From NCBI GenBank assembly GCA_020048435.1, contig JAIFMO010000076.1, forward strand, positions 1 through 45,068: a stretch of DNA of 45,068 bases, in the 5' to 3' direction. The DNA comes from Sulfuritalea sp. (lineage in GTDB: Bacteria; Pseudomonadota; Gammaproteobacteria; Burkholderiales; Rhodocyclaceae). Every line of letters begins with the position of its first letter. Position 1 is the stretch's first letter. The position numbers and the translations under genes are program-made. The notes below the pieces were generated by a model. The model did not search any database. It had not been told where the DNA came from and saw only the letters and a program-made list of their open reading frames with translations. Shown piece by piece: positions 1-8,826 of this stretch.

Positions 1-2
1 CT

Positions 3-1127
3 GAAGCGCTGAAACCCGCGCTGGCGCTACTGTATGCCCGACGGCTGTTTGCCGGCGGCCAGCGCCTGAAATGGGACCAGTTTCGCTATGGCCCCATCGA
101 GGGCGCCTTTTGGGCGACCATCGGCCACACCTATCTGGCGGCGGTCGGCCGTAAGCTCGCCGACACCGAATTAACGCTCTACACCGCCGTGCCGGGATCA
201 TCCTCGCCGGAAAGCGAATACCTGAAGACGCTGGTGTTCCAGGCCTCGTCGATGGACAAACTGCTGCCGCTCGAAATCGAACTGGCCGAGCGGCTCATCG
301 CCCATTTTCTGCCGCGTTTCGTATTCACCGCCGCCGCGCGGCCCGACAACGTCTATTGGGTCGATTGTGTGCGGCCCGAGCCGCCCGCCCGCCTGGCCCG
401 CGCGCCGGAACCCTCGCCGACGCTGCGTTTTTTCAATTCCATCCCGGCCGTCGAAGCCATCGAGCAGATGAAGGTCCGGCTGACACGCGACGGCATCTTG
501 CCGGCGGAAGTCAATTTCGGTGGCCAGTACGCCAGCGAGGCCGTGTTGTCGGTGCTCGATCACCTCGCCATGTGCTGGTCGCCAAAACCACCGATGCGCA
601 AGGACACCCGCCACCGCGTCAAGTCGCGCCTTACCGTGCTGCACGGCCTGGTGGAATTGCGCTTCCAGCTTGCCGGCCTGGGCGACTGCTCCGCCTGCGA
701 AACCTGGGTGGTCGATGACGTCAGCGTCGGCGGCATGGGCGCCAAGGTGCCGCTTGGCGTGAATGACTGGGTGCGCGTGGGCGCGCTGATCGGCCTGCAG
801 CCCGAAGGCGGCGCCTGGCTGCTCGGCCTGGTGCGGCGGTTTGCGCGCGACAGCGGCTCGGTTGGCTCGGTCGGCATCGAAACCCTGTCCAAGTCGCCGC
901 GCGCCATTACCGCCGACGCCGGCGGCCTCAAAACCGATGGCATCCTGCTTGATCCGCTGGTCCAGGGCGACACCGCGCGGGTGGCGCTGCCGGCCGAGAA
1001 CTGGGAGGCGGATGTCAGCCTGACGTTCCCCCTGGACGGCGTACAGGTGCGGCTGTTTCCCGAAGCGGCGCTGGTCAGCGGGCGCGATGCGGTGATTGCC
1101 CGCTACTTCGTGCAGTCGATGAATTAG
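3..1127 (+). CDS. PilZ-like domain protein, 5' end outside the window
   Basis: The frame is open from base 3 with no stop and no ATG before the ORF-track start at 189 (a GTG), and the peptide encoded by bases 3-188 reads like real protein, so the gene begins upstream of the window. The C-terminal half carries features of a PilZ c-di-GMP-binding domain: a basic RHRVKSR stretch (RxxxR-type) followed about 45 residues later by DDVSVGGMGAK (the D/NxSxxG part). The N-terminal half is unlike anything I recognise. Binding of c-di-GMP is inferred from these two motifs only; the window also encodes several GGDEF/EAL proteins. The gene ends 18 bases before a copy of the dispersed repeat. Confidence 0.6.
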   Translation, partial: EALKPALALLYARRLFAGGQRLKWDQFRYGPIEGAFWATIGHTYLAAVGRKLADTELTLYTAVPGSSSPESEYLKTLVFQASSMDKLLPLEIELAERLIAHFLPRFVFTAAARPDNVYWVDCVRPEPPARLARAPEPSPTLRFFNSIPAVEAIEQMKVRLTRDGILPAEVNFGGQYASEAVLSVLDHLAMCWSPKPPMRKDTRHRVKSRLTVLHGLVELRFQLAGLGDCSACETWVVDDVSVGGMGAKVPLGVNDWVRVGALIGLQPEGGAWLLGLVRRFARDSGSVGSVGIETLSKSPRAITADAGGLKTDGILLDPLVQGDTARVALPAENWEADVSLTFPLDGVQVRLFPEAALVSGRDAVIARYFVQSMN

Positions 1128-1145
1128 CCTGGAACGGGATGCCGT

Positions 1146-1171
1146 GCCGTACCGCTAGCGCCGATTTTTTT
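1146..1171 (+). repeat. Dispersed repeat, short form, copy 1 (intergenic)
   Basis: Left arm GCCGTACCGCTAG, CG joint, then CCGATTTTTTT, with one base changed from the consensus CCGACTTTTT and a longer T run. This is one of only two clear copies that lie outside genes. It directly abuts a second, unrelated repeat-like block. Confidence 0.85.
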
Positions 1172-1240
1172 GCCGCCGGGCCGCCCCAAGGAAAAATTTG
1201 CCTCCTGTGGGGGCAGCGAACAGCGTGAGCTTGGGGGCTC
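1172..1240 (+). repeat. GC-rich imperfect inverted repeat next to copy 1
   Basis: The block has a left arm containing GCCGCCCCAAGG and a right arm containing GAGCTTGGGGGC, which can pair through CCCCAAG/CTTGGGG, with AT-rich sequence (AAAAATTTG) near the left arm. It looks like an extragenic repeat of the kind common in betaproteobacteria, but there is no second copy in this window. It lies immediately upstream of the hydrolase gene, and the ORF track wrongly extends that gene into it from a TTG at 1198. Confidence 0.4.
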
Positions 1241-1248
1241 AATTTCGA

Positions 1249-2175
1249 ATGACGCTGTCGCGCCGACATTTCTGGCTGGCCGCAAGGCTGGCGCTCTATG
1301 CCCTGCTGGCCGTGGGAGGACTTGCCATGATGCAGGATCGCCTGCTCTACTTTCCGGACACGCCACCCATCACCGCCGTGGTGGCCACCGCGCAGCGGGA
1401 CAGCCTGGCCCCCTGGCCCGCCATCGACGACTACCGCGGCCTGCTGCGCGAACCGGCGGGTTCCGCCGACGCCGGCTACGCTTCCAACCTTGCTGGCGGT
1501 ATCCGCGGCACCCTCATCCTCTTTCACGGTAACGCCGGTCATGCCGGCCATCGTGCATGGCTGGCCGACGAGTTTTCCCGGCGGGGCCTGCGCGTGATCC
1601 TCGCCGAATATCCCGGCTATGGCCCGCGTCCCGGCAAGTTGGGCGAAGCCTCGCTGGTCGCCGATGCCGTGCAGACCATTGCACTCGCTCGCCGCCAATT
1701 TTCCGGCCCGCTGCTGCTGGCCGGCGAATCGCTCGGTGCCGGCGTCGCCGCTGCTGCGTTGGCGCAATCCCCGCGGGGCATCGCCGCAATCGTGTTGATA
1801 ACGCCTTGGGACACGCTGGAACACGTCGCACGCCATCACTACCCCTGGGCGCCGGTGGGTTGGCTACTGCGCGACCGTTACGACAGCATTGCCAATCTCG
1901 CCGCCTATCTTGCCGCCAGTCGCGGTCGCATTGCCGTCGTTGTGGCCGCACAAGACAGCATCGTCCCGCCGCGCCTGGGTCATGCCCTGTATGACGCCTT
2001 GCCTGCGGCCAAGTCACCCAAGCGGCTATGGGTCGTGCCCGCCGCCGACCACAACGACTGGTCCGACCGGGTCGACCCGATGTGGTGGCAATCGCTCACC
2101 AACTTCCTGCTCGGCGAAAATCAGGCATCCGAGCCACTCCCGCAGCAACCCCCGGGGCCACCCCCAGCCCGATGA
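1249..2175 (+). CDS. Membrane-anchored alpha/beta hydrolase (YfhR/BEM46-like)
   Basis: A 308-residue alpha/beta-hydrolase of the class with one N-terminal membrane anchor (about residues 8-27) and the catalytic domain on one side of the membrane. Visible motifs are the oxyanion-side HGNAG (93-97), the nucleophile elbow GESLG (Ser161), an acid in AAQDSIVPP (Asp236) and the histidine in AADHNDW (His268). The substrate cannot be told from sequence; relatives are putative esterases or serine peptidases. I chose the ATG at 1249 over the TTG at 1198 because the first 17 track residues are encoded by repeat sequence. The gene converges on rlmI with a single base between the stop codons. Confidence 0.8.
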   Translation: MTLSRRHFWLAARLALYALLAVGGLAMMQDRLLYFPDTPPITAVVATAQRDSLAPWPAIDDYRGLLREPAGSADAGYASNLAGGIRGTLILFHGNAGHAGHRAWLADEFSRRGLRVILAEYPGYGPRPGKLGEASLVADAVQTIALARRQFSGPLLLAGESLGAGVAAAALAQSPRGIAAIVLITPWDTLEHVARHHYPWAPVGWLLRDRYDSIANLAAYLAASRGRIAVVVAAQDSIVPPRLGHALYDALPAAKSPKRLWVVPAADHNDWSDRVDPMWWQSLTNFLLGENQASEPLPQQPPGPPPAR

Positions 2176-2176
2176 A

Positions 2177-3400
2177 TCAGGGCGCCACCTGCACCAGCAA
2201 GCCCTTCAGATATTCGCCCTCGGGAAACGACAGCGCCACCGGGTGATCGGCGGCACCCTGCAAGCGCCTGACGATGGCGGCATCGCGGCGAGCATCAAGC
2301 GCGGCGCCGGCGACGATCTGCTGGAACAATTCAAGCCCGATGCCGCCCGAACAGGAATAGGTCATCAACAGGCCGCCGGGCGCCAGCAGCTTGAACGCAT
2401 TGAGGTTGATGTCCTTGTAGGCGCGGCTGGCCCGCTCGACATGCGCCGCCGAGGGCGCAAACTTCGGCGGATCGAGCACGATCAGGTCGAAAGTTTCATT
2501 GGCATCGCGACGGCGGCGCAATTCTTCATTGACACTAGCCGCCAGCCACTCGGCGCGAGTGCCATCCAACTGCGGGTTGAGCGCCAGATTGTCACGCGCC
2601 AGTGCCAGGGCCGGCGCCGAACTATCGACAGAAATGACTTCGCGCGCGCCACCGGCCAGCGCCTGCAATGAAAAACCGCCGGTGTAGCAGAAGCAGTTGA
2701 GCACCCGCCGGCCCGCCGCCAACCCGCGCAGCAGCAAGCGATTTTCACGTTGATCGAGATAAAAGCCGGTCTTGTGACCGATGGCGACATCGACCACCAT
2801 CCGCACGCCATACTCATCGATGACGACGCGGCTGCCGCCGTCCGCATCCCCCGTCCCCGCGCCAGGCAGCCAGCCACTGTGCGGTTCCAGTCCTTCGCGC
2901 GCGCGCACTTCCGAATCCGAGCGATCGTAGATACGCGCGCAACCGGTTGATTTCCGCAAGGCGTCGGCGATGGCGTCCCGCCATTTTTCGGCGCCGGCGC
3001 TGGTCAGTTGCACCACCACGGTGTCGCCATACTGGTCGGCGATCACGCCGGGCAGGCCGTCCGACTCGGCATGAATCAGCCGCAGGCCATCCTGCCCCTT
3101 GAGTTCGGGAAAGGCGGCGCGGCGTGCCACGGCCGTCGCCACGCGGCGCTTGAAAAAGGCATTATCGATGACCTCGGCGGCATCGAAGCTCCACACCCGC
3201 GCGCGGATTTGCGAGGCCGGACTCCAGGCTGCCTTGGCCAGCACCTGCCCGGCGTATCTGCCGTCGCCGGCCACGACCTCGACGGTATCGCCGGGGCGGG
3301 CACGGCCCTCAAGCTCTGCCACCGAACCGGCGAATATCCACGGATGGCGGCGCAACAGGGATTTCTCCTTGCCCGCATGCAATATCAGTTGTGCGCTCAT
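2177..3400 (-). CDS. rlmI: 23S rRNA m5C methyltransferase RlmI family
   Basis: A 407-residue class I SAM-dependent methyltransferase that matches RlmI (E. coli YccW, about 396 residues), which methylates C1962 of 23S rRNA. An N-terminal PUA-like domain (about 1-75, with HPWIFAGSV) precedes the catalytic domain. SAM-binding motif NCFCYTGGFS lies at 235-244, the DPPKF motif at 310-314 and the TYSCSGG motif with the likely catalytic cysteine at Cys350. A short extra Gly/Asp-rich stretch (AGTGDADGGS) at about 181-190 looks like an in-frame insertion. Its ATG overlaps the xerC stop as ATGA, so the two genes are probably translationally coupled as the end of the dapF operon. Confidence 0.92.
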   Translation of the reverse strand: MSAQLILHAGKEKSLLRRHPWIFAGSVAELEGRARPGDTVEVVAGDGRYAGQVLAKAAWSPASQIRARVWSFDAAEVIDNAFFKRRVATAVARRAAFPELKGQDGLRLIHAESDGLPGVIADQYGDTVVVQLTSAGAEKWRDAIADALRKSTGCARIYDRSDSEVRAREGLEPHSGWLPGAGTGDADGGSRVVIDEYGVRMVVDVAIGHKTGFYLDQRENRLLLRGLAAGRRVLNCFCYTGGFSLQALAGGAREVISVDSSAPALALARDNLALNPQLDGTRAEWLAASVNEELRRRRDANETFDLIVLDPPKFAPSAAHVERASRAYKDINLNAFKLLAPGGLLMTYSCSGGIGLELFQQIVAGAALDARRDAAIVRRLQGAADHPVALSFPEGEYLKGLLVQVAP

Positions 3401-4350
3401 TTTTTTCTGGCCCGCGGATGGGCGACGTCGTAAACCTTCGCCAGATGCTGGAAATCGAGATGGGTATAAATCTGTGTCGTCGCAATGTTGGCGTGACCCA
3501 GCATTTCCTGCACGGCGCGCAGGTCGCCGGAGGATTGCAGCACATGCGAGGCGAAGGAGTGGCGCAGCATGTGCGGATGAACATGCAGGCCCAGCCCCTG
3601 CTTTGTGGCCCAGCGTTCGAGGCGTCGTTCGATGGAGCGGCCCGCCAGGCGCGTGCCGCGGCGTCCGATGAACAGGGCTTGCGCCGCGGGGGACTGCGGC
3701 GCCACCGCCATGCCGCTCCGTTCGGCCAGCCAGTCGTGCAGCGCCGTGGCCGCCTTGGCGCCCAGCGGCACGGTGCGTGTTTTCTGGCGCTTGCCGGTGA
3801 CTGTCACCGTGCCGGAGGCAAAATCGACGCCGCCGAGATCAAGGCTGGCGAGTTCGGCCAGCCGCAACCCGGAGGAGTAGAACAGCTCGAACATCGCCAG
3901 ATCGCGGCTTTCCAGTTCGTCTTCGGCCGCGACTTCAAGCAGGGCCGCGGTCTGGTCGACCGAAAGCGCCTTGGGCAGCGTGCGCGGCTGCCTGGGCGCG
4001 CGCAGGCCGGCGCAGGGGTTGGTGGTGATGACGCCGCGCTTGGCCAGCCAGCGGTAATAGGTGCGCCAGGCCGAGAGCGTGCGCGCCAGCGAGCGGGCAC
4101 TCAGCCCCTGGCCATGCAGTTGCATCAGCACGCGGCGCAGTTGCACGTTGTCGAGCCCGGCGAGTTCGCTGCCATCCGCCTTAACATCGGCCTGACCTTC
4201 ACCCTTGGCTTTGCCCTTACCCTCGCCCCCGATAAGGTCGGCCAGCTTTTGCAGGTCGCGGCGATAGGCGGCGACGGTGTGCGGGCTGGCGGCGCGCTGG
4301 TAGGCAAGGTCGGCGAGAAAATCAGCCGCCGCCTGGCGGGGCGCATTCAT
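3397..4350 (-). CDS. xerC: Site-specific tyrosine recombinase XerC
   Basis: XerC resolves chromosome dimers at dif together with XerD. The 317-residue protein keeps the catalytic set: Arg163 (SGLRLAEL), Lys187 (TGKRQK), His260 and Arg263 (HPHMLRH), His286 (GHANI) and the nucleophile Tyr295 (TQIYTH). The N-terminal core-binding domain contains an unusual low-complexity stretch, GGEGKGKAKGEGQADVKADG, at 41-60, about 20 residues longer than I would expect, and probably in a loop. Gene order dapF-DUF484-xerC is the classical proteobacterial arrangement. It starts 11 bases after the DUF484 stop and its stop overlaps the rlmI start. Confidence 0.93.
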   Translation of the reverse strand: MNAPRQAAADFLADLAYQRAASPHTVAAYRRDLQKLADLIGGEGKGKAKGEGQADVKADGSELAGLDNVQLRRVLMQLHGQGLSARSLARTLSAWRTYYRWLAKRGVITTNPCAGLRAPRQPRTLPKALSVDQTAALLEVAAEDELESRDLAMFELFYSSGLRLAELASLDLGGVDFASGTVTVTGKRQKTRTVPLGAKAATALHDWLAERSGMAVAPQSPAAQALFIGRRGTRLAGRSIERRLERWATKQGLGLHVHPHMLRHSFASHVLQSSGDLRAVQEMLGHANIATTQIYTHLDFQHLAKVYDVAHPRARKK

Positions 4351-4361
4351 TCAGTCGAACA

Positions 4362-5006
4362 TCAGTCGATTACGCGGCCCAGCGCGGCGGCGGCCATTTC
4401 GCCGATGCGTTCGAGGTAAAGCGTGCCCATTTCCGGGTAGAAGCGGTGCGCTTCCTCGCTGGCCAGGGCCAGCACGCCGAAGGTTTCGAGGCCACGCCGC
4501 AGCGGCACTTGCGCCATGGAGCGGACATGGCCGCCACGCTCGCCGAACCAGTCGGCGGTTTCCTGGCCGGCCGAGGGGCCGCAATAGGGGTGCTTGATCG
4601 CGGCCACGGCATCGCGAATGCTGTCATCGGCCGGGGTGAATTCGACGCCCGTGCCGTTGCCGGCCCACAGCCGCACAATCACATGCGGCACGGCGAAAGC
4701 GCCACCGAGATGGGCGTAAATGGAGCGCAGCACCGTCGGCAGATCGGTGGCGGCCGCCAGCGCCACGGCAAGTTCATGCACCTTGTCGCCGATGGCGTCG
4801 TTTTCTTCGCCGAAGCGAATCAGTTCGGCCAGCTTGGTTTCGAGCTGCTTGGTCTTGTCGCGGAGGACGATGATCTGGCGCTCGGTGATCGAGATTGCCT
4901 TGTCGCCGTGCGGGCTGGGAATGTTGATCTGCGAGATGAGTTCGGCGTACTGCTCGAAAAACTCGGGGTGGTTTTTCAGATACTGGGCAACGGCGTTGGC
5001 GTCCAT
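4362..5006 (-). CDS. DUF484 family protein, GAF-like
   Basis: A protein of 214 residues matching the DUF484 family normally found between dapF and xerC. The N-terminus (VAQYLKNHPEFFEQ) is characteristic, followed by a predicted coiled coil with the ITERQIIVLRDK stretch and a GAF-like C-terminal domain (LETFGVLALASEE). Its function is not established; conserved linkage with xerC suggests a link to cell division or chromosome processing. The track starts at 5018 with MRAI; I prefer the ATG at 5006 because GAGAG lies at a good distance upstream of it. It follows dapF by about 20 bases. Confidence 0.85.
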   Translation of the reverse strand: MDANAVAQYLKNHPEFFEQYAELISQINIPSPHGDKAISITERQIIVLRDKTKQLETKLAELIRFGEENDAIGDKVHELAVALAAATDLPTVLRSIYAHLGGAFAVPHVIVRLWAGNGTGVEFTPADDSIRDAVAAIKHPYCGPSAGQETADWFGERGGHVRSMAQVPLRRGLETFGVLALASEEAHRFYPEMGTLYLERIGEMAAAALGRVID

Positions 5007-5025
5007 GATGGCTCTCATTCAGGGT

Positions 5026-5898
5026 TCAAGGTTCAATATTGCCTGGCAGGTCGATTTCACCCTCGAAAACGCTGACGGCGGGGCCGGTCATCAGCACCGG
5101 CGCGTCGATGCCGCCCCAGGCGATGACAAGTTCGCCGCCGCGGGTGGCCACGCGCACGGGCGAGTCGAGCAAGCCGCGACGAATGCCGGCCACCACCGCC
5201 GCGCAGGCGCCCGTGCCACAGGCCAGCGTCTCGCCGGCGCCACGCTCGAAGACGCGCAAGCCGATGGCGTGACGGTCGAGCACCTGCATGAAGCCGGCAT
5301 TGACGCGATTCGGAAAGCGCGGGTGATTCTCGATCAGCGGGCCGATGTGTTCCACCGGCGCGGCGGCTACGTTGTCGACCACCTGCACGGCGTGCGGGTT
5401 GCCCATCGAGACGACGCTGATGTCGACGCTGGTGTTGATGTTTGTGTTGCTGTTAATGTCGCCCACCTGTAGCGGCTGCACGACAGCATCCGAATCGCTG
5501 TCGAAGGGAATCTCGGCCGGCAGAAAGCGCGGCACGCCCATATTCACGGTGATGTCGCCGCTGGCTTCCAGTCGCGGCGAAATGATGCCGGCGCGCGTCT
5601 CGACACGAATCTCCGGCTTGTCGGTGAGGCCGTGGTCATGCACGAAACGCACGAAACAGCGCGCGCCGTTGCCGCATTGCTCGACCTCGCCGCCATCGGC
5701 ATTAAAGATGCGGTAGCGGAAATCGACCCCGGCCCGCGCAGGCTCCTCGACAATGAGAATCTGGTCGCAGCCGACGCCGAAGTGGCGGTCGGCGAGAAAG
5801 CGCGCCTGGGCGGGCGTTGGCACAAAGCGCTGATGTATGGCATCGAGCACGATGAAGTCGTTGCCGAGACCGTGCATCTTGGTGAAGCGGATTTTCAC
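5026..5898 (-). CDS. dapF: Diaminopimelate epimerase
   Basis: DapF converts LL- to meso-diaminopimelate for lysine and peptidoglycan synthesis, in the cytoplasm. Both catalytic cysteines are present: Cys75 in EQCGNGARC and Cys227 in LACGTGACA. The protein is 290 residues against about 275 in the family; the excess is an Asn/Thr/Ile-rich stretch around 147-160 ([14 protein letters not shown]) just before the conserved MGNPHAV motif, and its DNA is less GC-rich than its surroundings. It sits 11 bases after the CoA-binding gene and begins the dapF-DUF484-xerC-rlmI run. Confidence 0.95.
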   Translation of the reverse strand: MKIRFTKMHGLGNDFIVLDAIHQRFVPTPAQARFLADRHFGVGCDQILIVEEPARAGVDFRYRIFNADGGEVEQCGNGARCFVRFVHDHGLTDKPEIRVETRAGIISPRLEASGDITVNMGVPRFLPAEIPFDSDSDAVVQPLQVGDINSNTNINTSVDISVVSMGNPHAVQVVDNVAAAPVEHIGPLIENHPRFPNRVNAGFMQVLDRHAIGLRVFERGAGETLACGTGACAAVVAGIRRGLLDSPVRVATRGGELVIAWGGIDAPVLMTGPAVSVFEGEIDLPGNIEP

Positions 5899-5909
5899 GG
5901 CCGGGTGCG

Positions 5910-6320
5910 TTACAGCAACGAATGTGCGTCTTTCCAGACGCAGCGATCCATGATGACGACGATGCCGGCGGCGCGGGCGCGCCGGGCGGCGGGTTCATTC
6001 ACAACGCCCTCCTGCAGCCACAGCCGCTTGGCACCGATGGCAATGCACTGATCGACAATTGCGTCGACCGCCTCCGGGTTGCGGAAGACATCCACCAGAT
6101 CGGGTATTTCGGGCACGTCGGTCAGCAGAGCATAGGCCTTTTCACCCAGCACCTCCGTCTGCGCCGGGCGCACCGGGATGATGCGGTAGCCCAGCCCCTG
6201 CATCGCCTTGGCCACGCGGTAACTTGGCCGGGCCGGATTGTCGGAAAGGCCGACCACGGCGATGGATTTCACCGCCTGCAGCAGCGCACGGATTTCGTCA
6301 TTCGATGGATTTTCAAGCAT
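5910..6320 (-). CDS. CoA-binding (YccU-type) protein
   Basis: A 136-residue single-domain Rossmann-like protein of the CoA_binding family. The family signature is clear: [19 protein letters not shown] near the N-terminus (residues 20-38), [17 protein letters not shown] (48-64), the DVFRNPE segment and the [14 protein letters not shown] segment. The biochemical role of YccU-like proteins is unknown. It probably shares a transcript with dapF, from which it is separated by 11 bases, and is 90 bases downstream of the acyltransferase gene. Confidence 0.85.
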   Translation of the reverse strand: MLENPSNDEIRALLQAVKSIAVVGLSDNPARPSYRVAKAMQGLGYRIIPVRPAQTEVLGEKAYALLTDVPEIPDLVDVFRNPEAVDAIVDQCIAIGAKRLWLQEGVVNEPAARRARAAGIVVIMDRCVWKDAHSLL

Positions 6321-6410
6321 GTGGCTATGGTAGCGAAGATGTCGGCGCCAAATCCCGGAATAGGCGGCTCAATAGCCCCCCATTTCCGCCCAATTCCTCC
6401 CATTTTCCCC

Positions 6411-7280
6411 TCAATAAACGCCCTTTTCCCCGGCTGGGCGAGTCTTGAAGCGCTTGTGCAGCCAGAAATACTGTTCGGGCATTTGCAGCACGGCCGCCTC
6501 GATGAAGGCATTCATGCGCCGCGTGTCGATCTCGATGCCCTTCTCGCCGGGTGCGGGGTAGTCAGCCCAGGCCGGGCCAAGGGCGACCACGTAACCATCG
6601 CCTTCCATGCGTGCGATGACGGGCACCACCGCCGCACCCGTCATGCGGGCAAGGCGCGAAAGGCCGGTGATGGTCGCGGCCGGCACGCCGAAGAAGGGCA
6701 CGAAAATGGTATCGCGCTCGCCGTAGTCCATGTCCGGCAGATAGTAGAAAGGCTGGCCAGCTTTCATGGCGCGGATGGCCGGGCGCGTGCCCTCCTGCCG
6801 CGACAGCAGTACCGACTGACCGAAACGCAGGCGCCCCCGGTAAAGCGCGGCATTGAACAGCAGATTCTTCTGGTTGGCGTAGATGCTCACCATGTCGAGT
6901 TCGAGCGTCAGCCGCGTCCACCCCATGTCGAGGCCGACGAAGTGCGGCACCAGCAGGATCACCGGACGGCCACGGACGGCATCAAGATGCTCGCGCCCCT
7001 CGATGCGCACCAGGCGGCGAATGCGGGCGGCCGAAGCCCACCAGAGCAGGCCGCGTTCGAGAAAACTGCGCCCGAACGCCTCGAAATGCCGTACCGCTAG
7101 CGCCGACTTTTCGGCCACGCTCATTTGCGGGAAACACAGGCCGAGATTGGTCAGCGCGACATGGCGTCGCTCGCGGCCAAAGCGGTGCAGCAGGCGGCCA
7201 AACAGGCGGCCAAGCATAGCGAGCGCCGGCAGGGGCAGCCAGTGCAGCAACCACATGAGCGCGAGGGAAAGACGGGTCAC
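6411..7280 (-). CDS. lpxL: Lipid A acyltransferase, LpxL/HtrB family
   Basis: A 289-residue member of the LpxL/LpxM/HtrB acyltransferase family, which adds secondary acyl chains to lipid A at the inner membrane. An N-terminal hydrophobic anchor (about 5-25) precedes NLGLCFPQMS (45-54), the catalytic HxxxxD motif HFVGLD (His113, Asp118) and the DYGERDTIFVPFFGVPA segment. LpxL versus a paralogue cannot be decided here. A copy of the dispersed repeat encodes KSALAVRH at 58-65, exactly where the family has an alanine/arginine-rich helix leading into HFxAxGRS, so the repeat appears to sit in family sequence without adding length. Confidence 0.87.
   Translation of the reverse strand: MTRLSLALMWLLHWLPLPALAMLGRLFGRLLHRFGRERRHVALTNLGLCFPQMSVAEKSALAVRHFEAFGRSFLERGLLWWASAARIRRLVRIEGREHLDAVRGRPVILLVPHFVGLDMGWTRLTLELDMVSIYANQKNLLFNAALYRGRLRFGQSVLLSRQEGTRPAIRAMKAGQPFYYLPDMDYGERDTIFVPFFGVPAATITGLSRLARMTGAAVVPVIARMEGDGYVVALGPAWADYPAPGEKGIEIDTRRMNAFIEAAVLQMPEQYFWLHKRFKTRPAGEKGVY
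7088..7111 (+). repeat. Dispersed repeat, short form, copy 2 (inside the lpxL-like gene)
   Basis: Consensus left arm GCCGTACCGCTAG, CG joint and CCGACTTTT. It lies antisense to the gene, which reads it as K-S-A-L-A-V-R-H. Confidence 0.9.
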
Positions 7281-7331
7281 ATTAGCGTGCCTGCGGGTTG
7301 GCGGCTCGCCGGCGCGGGGCTATCGGCGCGC

Positions 7332-8246
7332 TCAGGCCGGGCAGCAGCAGACCCGGTTTCTGCCGCCGTCCTTCGCCAGATAGACGGCCTTGTCGGCCAG
7401 CTTGAAAAGATCCTTGGCGCTGGGCGTGGCCGCCGTCATCGCCGCGACGCCCATGCTGGCGGTCATGCGGATCGTCTTTTCTTCGTATTTGATGAGGTGA
7501 CGTTCCAGGGTTGCCCGCATGGATTCCGCCAGTTCGCGCGCGGCGGCCTCGGCATGGCCCGGCAGTAGCGCGACGAATTCCTCACCGCCAAAGCGGCCGA
7601 GCATTCCCCGGTTGGCGGAAACGGCGATCCGCAGGATATTGCTGACTTCGATCAGCACCTGGTCGCCGGCGTCGTGGCCGTGGGTGTCATTGACCCGCTT
7701 GAAGTGATCCAGATCGACGACCAGCAGGCTGAATTCGGTATTCAGCGCGCGCGCCCGCTTGAATTCGGCCTCCATGGCTTCGAGGATGTACCCCTTGTTG
7801 TAGGCCCGGGTCATGGCGTCGGTATGCGCCCGCGATTCCAGCGAGCCGATGTAATGGATTTCCAGTGCCCCTTGCGGCAGAAATTTCAGGATGGTGTCGC
7901 CCACCTTGATCATGTCTTCCTTGCCGAGGGTGACGGAATCACCGCCGCACACCTTGCGATCATTGATATAGGTGCCGTTGGTCGAGCCACCGTCGATCAA
8001 TTTGACGACGCCCCCCTCGTTCTGGATGGTGGCCTGCCGGCGAGATACCTTCGGGTCGTCGATGACGATGTCCGAGGAGGTGTCGCGTCCCACGCTCATC
8101 GAGCGGGCCGACAACTCGTAACGCTTGCCTTGTTGCGTGCCGCGAACAACGATCAGACACGCCGCGCACTGGCTCGCCTTGTTCAATTCGCTGATGAGGA
8201 TATCTTGCGACCCGGCCAACAGGGTAGCGCCGCCGGCGTCCTCCAT
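7332..8246 (-). CDS. FHA-GGDEF protein, predicted diguanylate cyclase
   Basis: A 304-residue soluble protein. The FHA domain (about 35-115) shows GRDTSSDIVIDDPKVSRRQA and the GGSTNGTYIND motif, which recognise phosphothreonine. The GGDEF domain (about 135-300) has the active signature RFGGEEF, so it should make c-di-GMP. The usual RxxD inhibitory site five residues before the signature is absent (the sequence there is ANRGMLGRF), so product inhibition through the I-site is not expected. No membrane segment is seen. FHA control suggests input from a Ser/Thr kinase, none of which is encoded in this window. It stands alone, with 76 bases to the pseudopilin gene upstream in genomic order. Confidence 0.88.
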   Translation of the reverse strand: MEDAGGATLLAGSQDILISELNKASQCAACLIVVRGTQQGKRYELSARSMSVGRDTSSDIVIDDPKVSRRQATIQNEGGVVKLIDGGSTNGTYINDRKVCGGDSVTLGKEDMIKVGDTILKFLPQGALEIHYIGSLESRAHTDAMTRAYNKGYILEAMEAEFKRARALNTEFSLLVVDLDHFKRVNDTHGHDAGDQVLIEVSNILRIAVSANRGMLGRFGGEEFVALLPGHAEAAARELAESMRATLERHLIKYEEKTIRMTASMGVAAMTAATPSAKDLFKLADKAVYLAKDGGRNRVCCCPA

Positions 8247-8322
8247 CAGCGGGATTCCCCACGTTGTTTGAGTGTCATGGCGAAAATTTTATCCCGACTT
8301 CGCTGCTTTCGCGCGATATTTC

Positions 8323-8826
8323 CTATCGGGCTTGACGCCCCCTTGGCAAAGGCGTTGGCGCAAGCGCGAAGACCCAGCCGGAATACCCCTGCGCCTTTTC
8401 GAAGTTTTCCATTCCCGGCGGAAAATTGGCCTGACGGATGGGCGCCGCCGCGCTCAAGCTGTGGATGCCGACGACGCGGCCGGCGGGGTCGCGCATCACG
8501 CCCCAATCGAGTTGCCCGGTCATGGGGTCGGGATAGACGCGGCGCAGATGGCGGCGCACGCCGGGGTAACGCGGGTCCCGCAGCAGCTCCGTCAGTTCTT
8601 TCGGCTCGGTCGGCTGGCCGACGGGCGTGGCGTCGGCATAGCTTTGCAGCGCGGCGCGAAACTCCAGTCCGATGGCCAGCAGTTCGGCTTCGACATCCCG
8701 CCGTTGCAGATTGGCGCCGGCGCCGAGCGAGGCGGTCGCGCCGGCGGCGATGAGGGCGACCATGATCAGCAGGCCGATGTAGGTGAAACCGGACTGCCGC
8801 GTCGGCGTGGAGCTACCACTGCGCAT
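8323..8826 (-). CDS. Type II secretion-like minor pseudopilin
   Basis: Last gene of the secretion-like operon, 167 residues. After a leader of about 13 residues it has the prepilin-type segment GFTYIGLLIMVALIAAG, in which the usual Glu at position +5 is replaced by Gly (GFTYIG), as in some GspK-like minor pseudopilins. The body contains RVYPDPMTGQLDWG, which resembles the PxDP region of GspG-like proteins. I chose the ATG at 8826, which overlaps the previous stop by 14 bases; the track start at 8850 (GTG) would give a leader of 21 residues. No good ribosome-binding site is visible for either. Confidence 0.72.
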   Translation of the reverse strand: MRSGSSTPTRQSGFTYIGLLIMVALIAAGATASLGAGANLQRRDVEAELLAIGLEFRAALQSYADATPVGQPTEPKELTELLRDPRYPGVRRHLRRVYPDPMTGQLDWGVMRDPAGRVVGIHSLSAAAPIRQANFPPGMENFEKAQGYSGWVFALAPTPLPRGRQAR

